Shown here in pieces: positions 25,701 to 37,300 of a stretch of DNA of 64,000 nucleotides. Below the pieces are notes generated by a model that worked only from the letters and a program-made list of their open reading frames with translations, did not search any database and had not been told where the DNA came from. The translations under genes and the position numbers were made by a program. Within the stretch, counting starts at the first letter, position 1. Each line of letters opens with the position of its first letter. This DNA comes from Brachionus plicatilis (lineage: Eukaryota; Rotifera; Eurotatoria; Ploima; Brachionidae). The stretch is taken from assembly GCA_010279815.1 (NCBI GenBank), contig QEOQ01000204.1:1745246-1809245 (forward strand), written 5' to 3'.

Positions 25701-28700
25701 GTCAAGTCGTGACTTGGACTTGACTTGAGACTTGAGACTTGATGAACAACTCTGATTGAAAGGCTTTAAAAATCCAATAAAAATGCTTTAATTAAATAAT
25801 TAACTTTATTTATTGAAATTTATTAAAATTGCTTTAATTATTGAATATGATTTTTAGAAATGATTTTTTGTCACCTTTTCTTTTTTAGAATAATCTAGTT
25901 ATTTAAAATTTCACGAAGTTAGCAAGTTAGCGAGTTATCGATGTCAAGGTCGAAAGTTATCGATGTCAAGGTTGAATAGTGAGAGAGAATAGATAATTGA
26001 TTGATTACCAATTATCAATTAAGTATTAATATATATTAAATATATATATATATATAACAATTAAGAATTTGTTAATTAAGAATTATTATTTATTATAAAT
26101 GTTAACGCAGTTTATTATTCTTTTTTGTTGTTCTTAGAGTCTTAGAAGTCAATAAGAGTACTAAGTTAATATACTTTTAGGCCAACCTATTATTTTACTT
26201 AGAAATGTCTCAGCTTCGGATGGATTGTGTAACGGTACCAGGCTTATTTGTAGAAATTTTTACAGTAAAATAATTGAATGTCAAATAGCTGTTGGATCTA
26301 ATGCTAAAAAAATAGTTTAAATACCGAGAATGCCATTGATTCCAACTGATGCAAGTTTACCTTTCGAATTAAAAAGGCTTCAATTTCCTATACGACCAGC
26401 GTTTGCAATGAGTATAAATAAATCTCTAGGAAAAACTTTAGAACACGTAGGGGTTTACTTAAACGAACCTGTTTTTACTCATGGGCAATTATATGTAGCC
26501 TTTTCAAGAGTGACAAATAAAAAAAATCTCAAGATTTGCATTAATCATCCAAATAACTTAACAAAAAACATAGTTTATACTGAGGTTTTTCAATAATTTT
26601 TTTAGTGTGTTCTGCAATTTTTTTTCATAATTTTATTTAAATTCCCCCGGCAGCGAAGCAACGGGTATCTACTAGTTTTTAATTAAAAATTTAAAGCTTT
26701 ATTCTGAATTGTACTAAATATTTTAAAAAATATCCGTAAGAGATTACAGTTATTATTATTAAATAATAAATAAGATTGTATTTAATTTAATTCAAATCAA
26801 TTATTTTAAGCCTGAAGGAATGATTCCATTCAGCATTCACCAAAAACAAGAAACAAGAAATGGACGAGAAAATGTGGCTTACGTTGCTTATGTTGAAATA
26901 AATGTGTTTAATCAACAATTCAGACTGTTGAAGAAATATGGAAACAGACACAGATACACCATAAATGGAATTATCAGACCGAATAATTATGTTGACAATA
27001 TCAATGGAGTGAGAATTTATGTGTCAGGTGCCAATCTAGTCTTTAGCACCACATTCGGCTTGACTGTCACTTGGAACGGAAATCACAAAGTTGATGTTAT
27101 TTTATGTGATACATATGCGAAACATGTGTGTGGTCTTTGTGGAAATGGCGATGGTAAATTTAATGAGATTTGAAAAAAAAAATTTTTAATTTTATTTTCT
27201 CACATTTTAGGCTTGGTGTCAAATGATTTTGTTGATAAAGCCAATAGTTTGGTTAATTCAGATGGTATACTCTATAACAATTCTTTATTTGTTTGGGGAA
27301 GTAATTGGCGAGTTTTTGATGATTCTATTGATACCTCATTAAATCTTAAAATGTTAATATTTTTTATTAAATTATTGTAATTATTTATTAAATTTAAAAA
27401 AGATGTGATCCAAACAACGATCCAGGACCAGAGCCTCGCTCACCAAAGTGCATCAACCAAGAGACATATAAAAGTGAAAATTGGTGCGGTTTGTTAAAAA
27501 ATAAAACCAGTTTATGGTCCAATTGTCTTCAAAAACTTGATCCAGTTTTAGTGGATTCAATCTATTCTGGATGCTTGTTTGACTTGTGTAACAATGAAGA
27601 AGAATTTAATTTCCTAATTGAACTAAAATGTGATGCATACGAAAAGCTAGCAGATATCTGCTTAGATTATGACTCATCGATTTTGTGGAGATCGTATACC
27701 AATTGCCGTAACAAATAATGAAAATAAGTTAAATTTTATTTTATTTAAATTTTTTTAAGCAAAATCTTGTGAGTTAAATCAAATATATGGGGTTCGAAAC
27801 GAATGTCCAAAAACATGTCTAGATCCTTTTGGTGAAAATGATTGTGGCGTTACCAAATTAACTGAAGGATGCTTTTGTAAAGAAGGTTTTGTGCTGGATT
27901 CAAAAGATTTATGTGTTCCCTATGATAAATGTGGTTGTATATTGCCTGATGGATCTTCCTTTTTATCTGTGAGGCGAAAATCCTTATTAAAAGTCAGGCA
28001 TAAAAATTTTAATTCAAAAAAGGTGAATGAAGTGACTAAATCAGATAAATGCGACGAGCAGTTTTATTGTGAACAAAATGGTTTTGAAGCAATGACTGAT
28101 ATACTTCAACCATGCTCAAAATTCGCAGTATGTGCCAGTGGAATTGAAGGCGAGCCTAAATGTGTTTGTAAGAATGGCTACGCTGGAGATGGATTTTTTT
28201 GTACCAATAAAACAGAATACAGTTTAAAATTATGTATCTTTATATTTGAAAAAATATTAAAATATGTTATTACATTTAAAAAAAATAATTAAAGCAAATG
28301 AAAGATCTGTGCTGACAACTAGTAAAACCACCAAAGTAAACAATTCTGGAAAGTTAACCACTTTGAATCGATTTGATTTTGATGTCGTCTATGATGAAGG
28401 TAAATAAAACAATTCAAATTAGATTTTAATTTTTAAAAATGTATATCTATTGTTAAGATGAATCAATAATTGAAATTAAAAACAACAAAAGTATACTATT
28501 TAAAAATGATTCCGATTCAAACTTGAAGCCTTGCGAAAGTATTTTTTAACTAAAATATTTGAAAATAGAATTAAAAACATTTTTTTAGGCACAAATTTTT
28601 GGTAAGACTTTAAATAATGATTATTAAAAAATAAAGCATCAAATTAATTCTAAGTTATGGGTTTGGAGATCCTCATTACACGGATTTAGTAAAAATATAT

Positions 28701-29224
28701 CATTTTAAAAAAAATTTAAATTATTTACTGTTTAAAGAATGGCTATCAATTTTTGATTAATAATTCATGTCCTTATGTTTTGGCAACTGACTTTTGTAAT
28801 CACAATGATATTTTAAGCTATTTGATTTTAATCAACCACGAAAACAGAAATAAAAACAAAATGTCAGTTTTTATGAAAACTGTTGCTGTTTTGGTAAACC
28901 AAAATATTTACCAAATATCCAAAAATTTAAAAGTAATTTTTTTTGTTCTTGAATTTAAAAGTAAAAGTTTATATCATTTAGGTAAATGGTGTTGTTGAGA
29001 CTCTACCTTACATCAGCGAGACAGTACGCATCAATAAAACAGAACTTTATATAATTATGGAAACTAACATGTTTACCATTTATTTTGATGGAGACCAAAA
29101 GCTGAAATTTAAGTCATGTGGGAAAACAATATGCGGCTTATGCAACTTTTCTAGTGGCTTTTCGTTTAATAACAATCAGAATTTAAAACAGTATAAAGTT
29201 TTGAGTAACAATCACGAATGTTGA
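19729..29224 (+). CDS. Gene C: secreted two-unit lectin-EGF-vWD-C8-TIL protein
   Basis: Twenty exons give 1,391 aa: 19729-19807, 19859-20270, 21883-21988, 22124-22587, 22643-22941, 22997-23211, 23544-23733, 23814-24249, 24296-24401, 26811-27153, 27211-27352, 27403-27707, 27760-27968, 28023-28221, 28295-28399, 28458-28538, 28589-28601, 28655-28688, 28738-28932, 28982-29224. A signal-peptide exon (core IFCVHLIFLLSSGG) is followed by two full units (lectin, EGF, vWD, C8, TIL, EGF), a Ser/Thr linker and the terminal vWD-like domain. Unit 1 is divergent: its vWD reads CWGDSH instead of CWGDPH. Unit 2 has GDPH and CGLCGNGDG. The terminal domain keeps YGFGDPH but has degraded CGLCGN to CGLCNF. The first exon is the least certain part; it was chosen for its hydrophobic core, in-frame position and a 51-nt phase-1 intron. 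Introns at 20271-21882 and 24402-26810 are large, the second being loaded with transposons. Function as for gene B. Confidence 0.82.
20271..21882 (+). other. Large intron of gene C unit 1
   Basis: A 1.6-kb A+T-rich intron between the lectin-EGF exon and the first vWD exon. No open frame, transposon terminus or RNA gene was recognised. Confidence 0.55.
24876..25754. mobile_element. hAT-like MITE carrying an array of CAAGTC hairpins
   Basis: Terminal inverted repeats are CAGAGTTGTTCCTCAAG and its near-complement ending GAACAACTCTG. The flanks carry an exact 8-bp duplication ATTGAAAG (24868-24875 and 25755-25762), as expected of hAT elements. The interior is two tandem arrays. At about 24925-25160 there are about six units of about 41 bp (TCAAGTCAAGT-CTAA-ACTTGACTTG). 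At about 25350-25720 there are about nine units of about 43 bp with the loop CGTG or TGTG. Every unit is itself a small palindrome separated by A and T runs. It sits in an intron of gene C and has no coding capacity. Confidence 0.85.
26180..26596 (+). pseudogene. Helitron helicase fragment (broken)
   Basis: Only the last 138 codons of a Helitron-type helicase are present, with one premature TAA. The Rep domain and the Walker motifs are missing. The gene has no start and is a passenger of the Helitron remnant, not a host gene. Confidence 0.8.
26180..26675 (+). mobile_element. Truncated Helitron: C-terminal helicase remnant plus 3' end
   Basis: From 26180 to 26596 one frame encodes the C-terminal part of a Pif1-like Helitron helicase. 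Recognisable are NVSASDGLCNGTRL, RLQFPIRPAFAMSINKSLG and HGQLYVAFSRVTNKKNL, which match the conserved late helicase motifs. One in-frame TAA at 26318-26320 breaks it. About 50 bp after the stop lies a G+C-rich hairpin (CCCCGGCAGCGAAGCAACGGG) followed by TATCTACTAG and a T. This is the typical Helitron 3' terminus (hairpin, then CTRR before T), putting the end at 26675. The 5' end was not found. The copy is dead and lies in an intron of gene C in the sense orientation. Confidence 0.8.
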
Positions 29225-29530
29225 TTGATAATTTTAAATTTTAAATTTTAAATAAATTGATTTTCAAAAGTTAAGTTTGTACTTTCTAAACAAAAATTCC
29301 TTTATTAAAGCTGATTTTTAATATAAAGATTGGAAAAGCTTACAGTAAAGTTTGTAATTTTTTTTAATTTTGTTAGAAAAACCGACGTTATTTACTTTAA
29401 AACAAATTAACTTAAAATTATGAAATTTTTTGTAAATTCATAGTTTTTAAAATGGTCTAATTTAATACAAAATTTTACGTAATATTTTATAAAAATTTCC
29501 AAAAATATCGTGTCATATCAATACTGTATA
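29120..29530 (+). repeat. 3' end of gene C, inverted partner of 35047-35457
   Basis: The last about 105 coding bases of gene C plus about 300 bp of 3' flank are found in reverse complement inside an intron of gene D. The match is close with small indels (for example near the stop codon). Confidence 0.85.
29251..29256 (+). promoter_or_regulatory. Candidate polyadenylation signal of gene C
   Basis: AATAAA lies 27 nt after the stop codon, a similar distance to that in genes B and D. Chance occurrence is likely in this base composition. Confidence 0.4.
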
Positions 29531-31315
29531 TTTGATAAAAGTTTAATATTAAAAATTTTAATATATTTATATTCATTCTTCCTTGAGAAAAAGAAAAATA
29601 GATTTAATCTTTGTGAACACTTAATTATTTTTGAAATTTTCTACCTTATAGTTTCTAATATTTAACAATATCGAAATGAATTTTACAGATATAAAAAAAT
29701 TGAAAACTTTTAAATTAAATTTTAAATTGTTTGATTTTTTTGATTCGATTTATATTTTATAACCTAAGCTAATTTTTTAAGTTGATTTAATTATTAATCT
29801 CTTTTTCTGGTTTCTTTTAATTCGAATTCAAAAAGTGTTACCTTTAAAATTTTAATTCTTGATTTGCATTTTGTGTTGTTCTTGCTGCCTTTACACGAGG
29901 TATTTTATAAATATTAACCATGATCTTCTCTTGCTAAATACTTCCCATAATTAACAAAAAACCAAATTTCTAGATACTCATTTTTCAATTTGATATCAGT
30001 ATTCCTCCTTAACCTGATTCCTATATCTTTCAATCAATTTAATTGAATCATTCTGAACATTTTTTTGAATTTATCACTATCATCCATTATTCAATACTAA
30101 ATTTTTCGACAGTGCCATTTCTAGATATTCCTCTTGAACCTGATCCTTTGACTTAATTTTTAATTTATCATAAAGAACACTTTCTTGTGTTGTTTCTCAC
30201 CCTGTCACCCATTACTTCATATTAAATTCTTTTATTTAAAAGCTGTCGTTATGGACAACTTGACTTATTCGATTAATATCCATTTTTCATCTACTTTTTG
30301 ACAGATTTTGACAGATGCTTAGAAACCGAAGTTAAATTAGATTTTATTCAATATGCATGTTTTTTTTTATTTTTTAATGAAATAAAATATTTTTTATAAA
30401 AAATTAAAAAAGGCTAGTAAAAGTAAATAATTTTTTTAAATCCTAACTTTTATTTATGTTTTAGCTCATGGAGCACATTTAAATTTCTTTGCATGTCGAA
30501 AAATGTGAAAAATTAAAAATATGGAGTTTAAATTAGAGAAAAATTGTATAAAAAAAATTAATTCTAAAAACCATTTAATCCACTAAAAATGGTTGTTTAA
30601 TTCAATTGTTTAAAAAAGTATAAAATCTAAATTCTCAATTTTAATGCTGAATGTTCCTTAAATCGCATATTAGACCTCATTGGCCATACTAAAAAGAGTT
30701 ATTGTGACTTCAAATTATGCTTTTTAAAATTAATGAAAAATAATTCAATCTCAATTAAAGAAAAAAGTACGAAATTTAAAGTAAAATTTACTTATCTGTT
30801 AATTTTTTCTTCAAAAGCTTCAATATTTATTATTAATTAGAAATAATAAACTATTTTAAAAGAAAAAAAAGGTTTTTAATTTTCTGATGCCATTAATTTT
30901 TTCGATAAACTTAGGCGGAAAATTAAATTTTTTGTTTTCATTCTATTCTAATTTTCAAAACTCAATGATGAGTCACCGAATATCTTGCTTAAATAAAAAA
31001 AAAATAAATAGGAATTAAAAAGCTTTAAAGAATTCTGAAATTTAACAAAAAAATTAATAAATTAATTGTAATATGTTTCCACCTGTGCTCGGATTTTCTT
31101 TTTTCAAACGTGGGATTGAGCAAAAGTTTTTATTTCAAAATCTTACTTGCTCGATGATAAAAATATCGGTAACATCTTTTTAAAGACTGATTCACTTTAG
31201 AATAAAAATTAAAATTTTAAATTTATATTTAAATTTTCCGCTCGGTTTTTGTGGCTATAAAACGAAAAATTGTTATAGGTTCTAAATTAAAATTTTCCCT
31301 AACTTTTTTTTTTAA
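29531..31315. other. Intergenic A+T-rich spacer between genes C and D
   Basis: No gene was found. About 29930-30240 has slightly higher C content and loosely repeated phrases (TTTCTAGATA, AACCTGAT) but no open frame or terminus that would identify it. The promoter of gene D must lie near 31200-31315. Confidence 0.5.
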
Positions 31316-34300
31316 ATGTCGAAATTGAGTATTCCGATTTTTTTGGCGACCATTCTTATGGTCTCTGTAAGTCCTTCATCTGCTCTGTTGGATCTTCTAT
31401 TAGGCAGTAACATCATTTCAATAATTAATTTTAATAAAATTAATTAGAATTTAATTAGAACCATGGGTTAAAAAATGTGAAAATCAAGTAGTTAAAATTT
31501 CTTGCAACGTAAATCAGTTTATAGAAATAGCGGATGTCGAGACTGGCATTGATTCTTTGAGGTGCTACTCAAGAGGTTTTAAAAATGAGGTTTGTCAAAA
31601 TACTGAAAAGACCATAGAATATATCAAATCTGCATGTGATGATCAGAAAAAATGTAGTATTAATATTAATGCTTCAATTTTCGATCCACAATGTCTCGCC
31701 GGATCCAGATATCTTAAAATAACTTACAGTTGCAAAACAAAAAAAATTGATTGTAGCAGTAATCCTTGTGGTTTTGGAGCTATTTGCCGAAATGGTCTCT
31801 TTGGTCCGGTGTGCTCTTGTCCATCAGGTACAAGTGGTGATCCTGATTATCGCTGTTGTAATCCGCTCAGATGCAGTTGCTTCGGTGACCCTCATTGCAC
31901 AACTTTTGACAAAGCCAAGTTCGATTTTATGGGACAGTGCAAATACGATTTGGTAACTACCGAATGTAAAGGAAAAACTTTGGTAAGCTGAATAGTTTTT
32001 AAAATACTAATCACAATAAAATTGAATTTTTGTTCAGCCCAAAGACATGATACCATTTTCGGTAACTCAAAAACAAGAGCGAAGAGGAGCTGGGCCTAAT
32101 TCAAAAAAAGTTTCCTACATTCGTTTTATTGATGTAAATGTTTTTGGTAACATTTACAGACTTCTTCAAAAATCAAAAGGCAAACTAGGCTTTACAATGA
32201 ATGGAATAAATATGGTCAGTAATTATAATGATGAGTTCAATGGGCTAAGGATTTATATATCAGCTGGAAACTTAATTCTTATCACTAATTTTGGCTTAAT
32301 GGTTAAATGGAATGGTGTTCACAAAGCAGAGGTGACTATTTGTAGTTATTATGCCGATTATGTTTGTGGTTTGTGTGGTAATGCCGATGGCAAAAAAGAA
32401 AATGATTTTATGGACAGAGAAAACAACTTGGTTGACGTTTCTTCATCTGATTATTATACCCGATTTTTTGAATGGGGCAGCAAATGGAGGGTTCCTGATG
32501 ATACTGCAGATGGATCTCAGCTAGAAGAATGTGTGCCTGAAAGAGACCCTGGTCAATTAGAACCAATCAAGTGCACAAATGATTATTCCGGCACTGAATG
32601 GTGTGGCTTAATGAAAAGCAGAAATGGGCCGTGGAGAATTTGCATATCATATTTGTCAAAAGAAATACTAGATCAACTGTATGACGCATGTTTATTTGAT
32701 ACGTGCGCCTTGGAAAATGATCCAGTATCTCAAAAAGAATTTAAATGCAAGGCTTTTGAAGAGTTCACCCAAAAATGTTATGAATCTTTGTCATTTTTGT
32801 CTCAAATAAATTGGAGAACTGCAGCAAATTGCCGTAAGATAATAAATAAAGCCAAATTTTTACAAATCTATTCAAGTTAAAAAAATTTAGCCATTATTTG
32901 TGGCCTTAACCAAGAGTATACGAAGTCACTTACTTCAACATGCCCCAAAACTTGTTTCAATTCAAGGGGTAACTATGACTGTGGATTCGTGTATCCAGAA
33001 GAAGGATGCCACTGTTCTAAATCAACTGTTTTAAACTCAAAAGGTGATTGTGTGCCACTTAACCAGTGTGGCTGTCAACTTCCTGATAACATGGGCATTT
33101 TAGATGTAAAATTTAATTTAGAAAATTATTTAAAATTTCCTATTTTTATTCATTTAGCTTGGTAATATTTTCAAAAGTTCAGATTGTACAGCTAGATTTA
33201 GATGCGAAAGACCAAATGGAAATGCAACTGTTGAACTATTACCACCATGTGGAGGTAATGCAAGTTGCATTGGTGATATAAATAATGAACCATTTTGTGT
33301 GTGTAACGAGGGTTTTGTGGGCGATGGTTTCAATTGTTTCAGGAGTAAAAATTAATCTTTAAATTTTAATTTTGTCAGATTTAATTTTAAAATTAAAAGT
33401 TGAGCCTTTGACGACCACAAAATTGACTACAAGTGAGATTAATTCATAAATATATTCCATTTTTAAAAATTGATTGAATTTTTTTAAGGAGCTGTTGATT
33501 TCGAAAATTTGTTAACAAGTAAAAACTCTAAATTTGGATAATAAAAAAATGATAATTTTTTGCAAAAGTTAAAGAACTTATCGGATGTGAAAACCAACAA
33601 TTGAATTTAGCTTGTTCAGTTGATACTTTTTTAAATATCATTGAAGCCTCTTATGGTCGATCAAGTCTTTCAGCCTGCTCATCAGTAACAATGTCAAATG
33701 AATTGTGTAGTCCTCTGGATGTCGCCAGCATTGTAAGAAATAAATGCAATCAAAAACGAAGATGCCAAGTTATGGTAAATTCAGACACATTTGGAAGAAA
33801 TTGTCAGTCAGTGTCTAAATATTTACAAGTCAAATATCAGTGTATCAAAAGACCTCCTTTGCCTGATCCATGTTCAGGTAACCCGTGTGGTTTTGGAGCT
33901 TTATGTAGGAATGCTAATGGTTTTCCAGTATGTTCGTGTCCAGCTGGTTCAAATGGTGATGCAAAAATTAGATGCTGCAGACATTTGAAATGCGGGTATC
34001 ATAAAAAAATATTTTATAACTTTAAATTTAAAAACAAAAAATTTAGATGCTGGGGCGATCCACATTGTACAACTTTTGACAACGCCAAATTTAATTTTAT
34101 GGGTAAATGCAAATATGACTTGGTCACAACTGATTGTTTCAATCAAACACTGGTAATTTTTTGAAGTTTTAAGCTATTCTTTTATATAATATTTATGAGA
34201 GTTACTATCGTTATGGTTTAAGTCGAATTAAATAGTTTGAATTGAAAAATAACAATATACTCAAGTATCATGCTACCTTTATTAGTTGTATCTAATTGTT

Positions 34301-37300
34301 TTCCCTTCAATTCTTGTCACATTCATATAAAACGAAATTTTGATTCACACTTTGACAAAAATTTTGAAAAAAATTCCAACTGTAAGACATTTTTTTTTAT
34401 TTAAATTCTTTAATAAGAAAAAAAATTAAAAAAAGAAGAAAGAAAGCGAATAATTATTTGGCTTACAATTCATTTTCAACCAAAAACATTTATCTCTTAT
34501 AAGAAATCATCTATTAATTAAGTTCAATTTATCAGTCTAGTATATATGCTAATGTACAATATGTTGTTTTTTAAATTCTAATTTCTATTCTTATCATACC
34601 AGTCTTTTGTTTTTGGTTTTCTACCGCGCTTATTTTCGAAACCAATATTTTTAAAGCTAAAACAGATTTGTATCAGTTTAGTTTTAACTGCGGACAGCTA
34701 CAATATATTTGAAAAATTTTCCAAATAATTTCTACTTTTATCAATTTTTTTCAAATATTATTAAATAATAATTATATTTTTGATGTACAGGTTCTTAATT
34801 GCCATTTAACTTTATTTAACTCTACCCTCTTTATACATTTATTGAGTACATTAAATTGATTAAAATCAAATTTAAAATTCTTAATAACTTTTGAATTCAA
34901 TAATTTTATAAAAATTTATTCGAGCATAAGTGACTTTTTTTATTTAAAAATAGCTTTTATATTGAAAAATTTTTCGTATGAAAAAAATTTTTTTTAATGG
35001 ATGTAAATATAATTTGGAAGAAAATTTTTTTTGATGGGAAACAATAATACAATGTATTGATATGACAAGATACTTTTGGAAATTTTTATAAAATATTACG
35101 TAAAATTTTGTATTAAATTAGACCATTTTACAAACTATGAATTTACAAAAAATTTCATAATTTTAAGTTAATTTGTTTTAAAGTAAATAACGTCGGTTTT
35201 TCTAACAAAATTAAAAAAAATTACAAACTTTACTGTAAGCTTTTCCAATCTTTATATTAAAAATCAGCTTTAATAAAGGAATTTTTGTTTAGAAAGTACA
35301 AACTTAACTTTTGAAAATCAATTTATTTAAAATTTAAAATTTAAAATTAGAATCAACATTCGTGATTGTTACTCAAAACTTTATACTGTTTTAAATTCTG
35401 ATTGTTATTAAACGAAAAGCCACTAGAAAAGTTGCATAAGCCGCATATTGTTTTCCCTTTATTTTTCTATCCTCGTTCTTTTCCTTAAATGTAAACATTT
35501 TTGATCAATTATGTTGTTCCAAATTAAGAGATAAATAAACTATGAGATTTAAATAAAAAATAAAATTGTGTATAATTTAATTCAAATCAATTATTTTAAG
35601 CCTGAAGGAATGATTCCATTCAGCATTCACCAAAAACAAGAAACAAGAAATGGACGAGAAAATGTGGCTTACGTTGCTTATGTTGAAATAAATGTGTTTA
35701 ATCAACAATTCAGACTGTTGAAGAAAAATGGAAACAGACACAGATACACCATAAATGGAATTATCAGACCGAACAATTATGTTGACAATATCAATGGACT
35801 GAGAATTTATGTGTCAGGTGCCAATCTAGTCTTTAGCACCACATTCGGCTTGACTGTCACTTGGAACGGAAATCACAAAGTTGATGTTATTTTATGTGAT
35901 ACATATGCGAAACATGTGTGCGGTCTTTGTGGAAATGGCGATGGTAAATTTAATAAGATTTGAAAAAAAAAATTTTTAATTTTATTTTCTCACATTTTAG
36001 GTTTGGTGTCAAATGATTTTGTGGATAAAGCCAATAGTTTGGTTAATTCAGATGGTAAATTTTACAACCGGAGTATATTTTTATGGGCAAATAAATGGAG
36101 AGTGCCTGATGATTCAATTGATTCGGATAAAGCATCGTTATAATTTAAAAAATTCAATCAAGTTCTTTTATCTAATATAAATAATTTTTTAAGTTGCAAC
36201 ACAAATAATGATCCAGGACCAGAGCCTGAGCCTGTTAAATGTAAAAATGAGACAGTTTACAGAAATTATGAGTGGTGCGGAGTTATTAGAAATTATCAAG
36301 GTCCTTGGGCGGAATGCTTACTCAAAATTGACCCTGTTTTACTAGAAGGAATTTACGAAGGTTGTCTATTTGATTTATGCGCAAGTGAAGAGAACAAAAC
36401 TTTACAAAATGAGTACAGATGTAAAGCTTATGAACAAATAACCAGTGTGTGTAGTGGCCTATTGGGATCATTAATTAATTGGAGAATCAAGGTTAACTGC
36501 CGTAAGAACTATTTTGTTATCAAGGCCATAGAAAGAATAAATTAGAAAGAATAAATTATTTTTTAGCTGCGGATTGTGGACCGAATGAAATTTATGATAT
36601 ACGAAAAGAATGTCCAAGAACATGCATTGATCAACTTGGAGACAATGATTGCGGTGAGTTGAATTATGCTGAAGGGTGCTTTTGTAAAGATTCCTATGTA
36701 AGAAATTCATTTGGTCAGTGTATTGATCTACAAGAATGTGGATGCATTTTGCCTGGTGGCTCAGTCGATTTATCAGTATTTTTACTTAGAATGAAGAAGA
36801 AAATTAAAATTTTAAAAAATGACTTGTTTAGTATGGTGAAATTTTTCAACCAAATTGCAGTGTTAGGTTTGTATGTGATGGCTTAAGTGGACAACTTAAT
36901 GTAGAAGACTTGAGATCTTGTTCTATTAACGCAGTTTGTTTAGCTGACCAAAATAATCAACCAAATTGTGTGTGTATTCAAGGTTTTGCTGGAGATGGCT
37001 TTATTTGTGAAAGAGAAACAACTCAAGTTATCCCAGCTACTAGCGAAAATTTTGAATTTTCACGTACAAATTTTAAAAAATATAAAAATAAATGCTATTT
37101 AAATATCATTTTATTAACTAAAAGTTTTAGATTTGGAATTTACTGATTATTTAACTACTATAACCGCCTCTGAAACTCAAAATACAAGTATTTATATTTT
37201 TATATTTGCATTTATTTCAAAATTTATTAAATACCAAATCCTTTGAAGAATCAAACGAAACCACTCATAGCACAACTAAAATACCATGTTTTAAAGATAT

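Noticed and set aside
24925..25720. CAAGTC array as a CRISPR-like or satellite array
   Set aside because: Units are palindromes separated by A/T runs, with no unique spacers, and are enclosed by transposon ends with a target duplication in a eukaryotic intron.
29930..30240. C-richer stretch with loosely repeated TTTCTAGATA/AACCTGAT phrases
   Set aside because: Too diverged to define a repeat unit or element boundary; no open frame.
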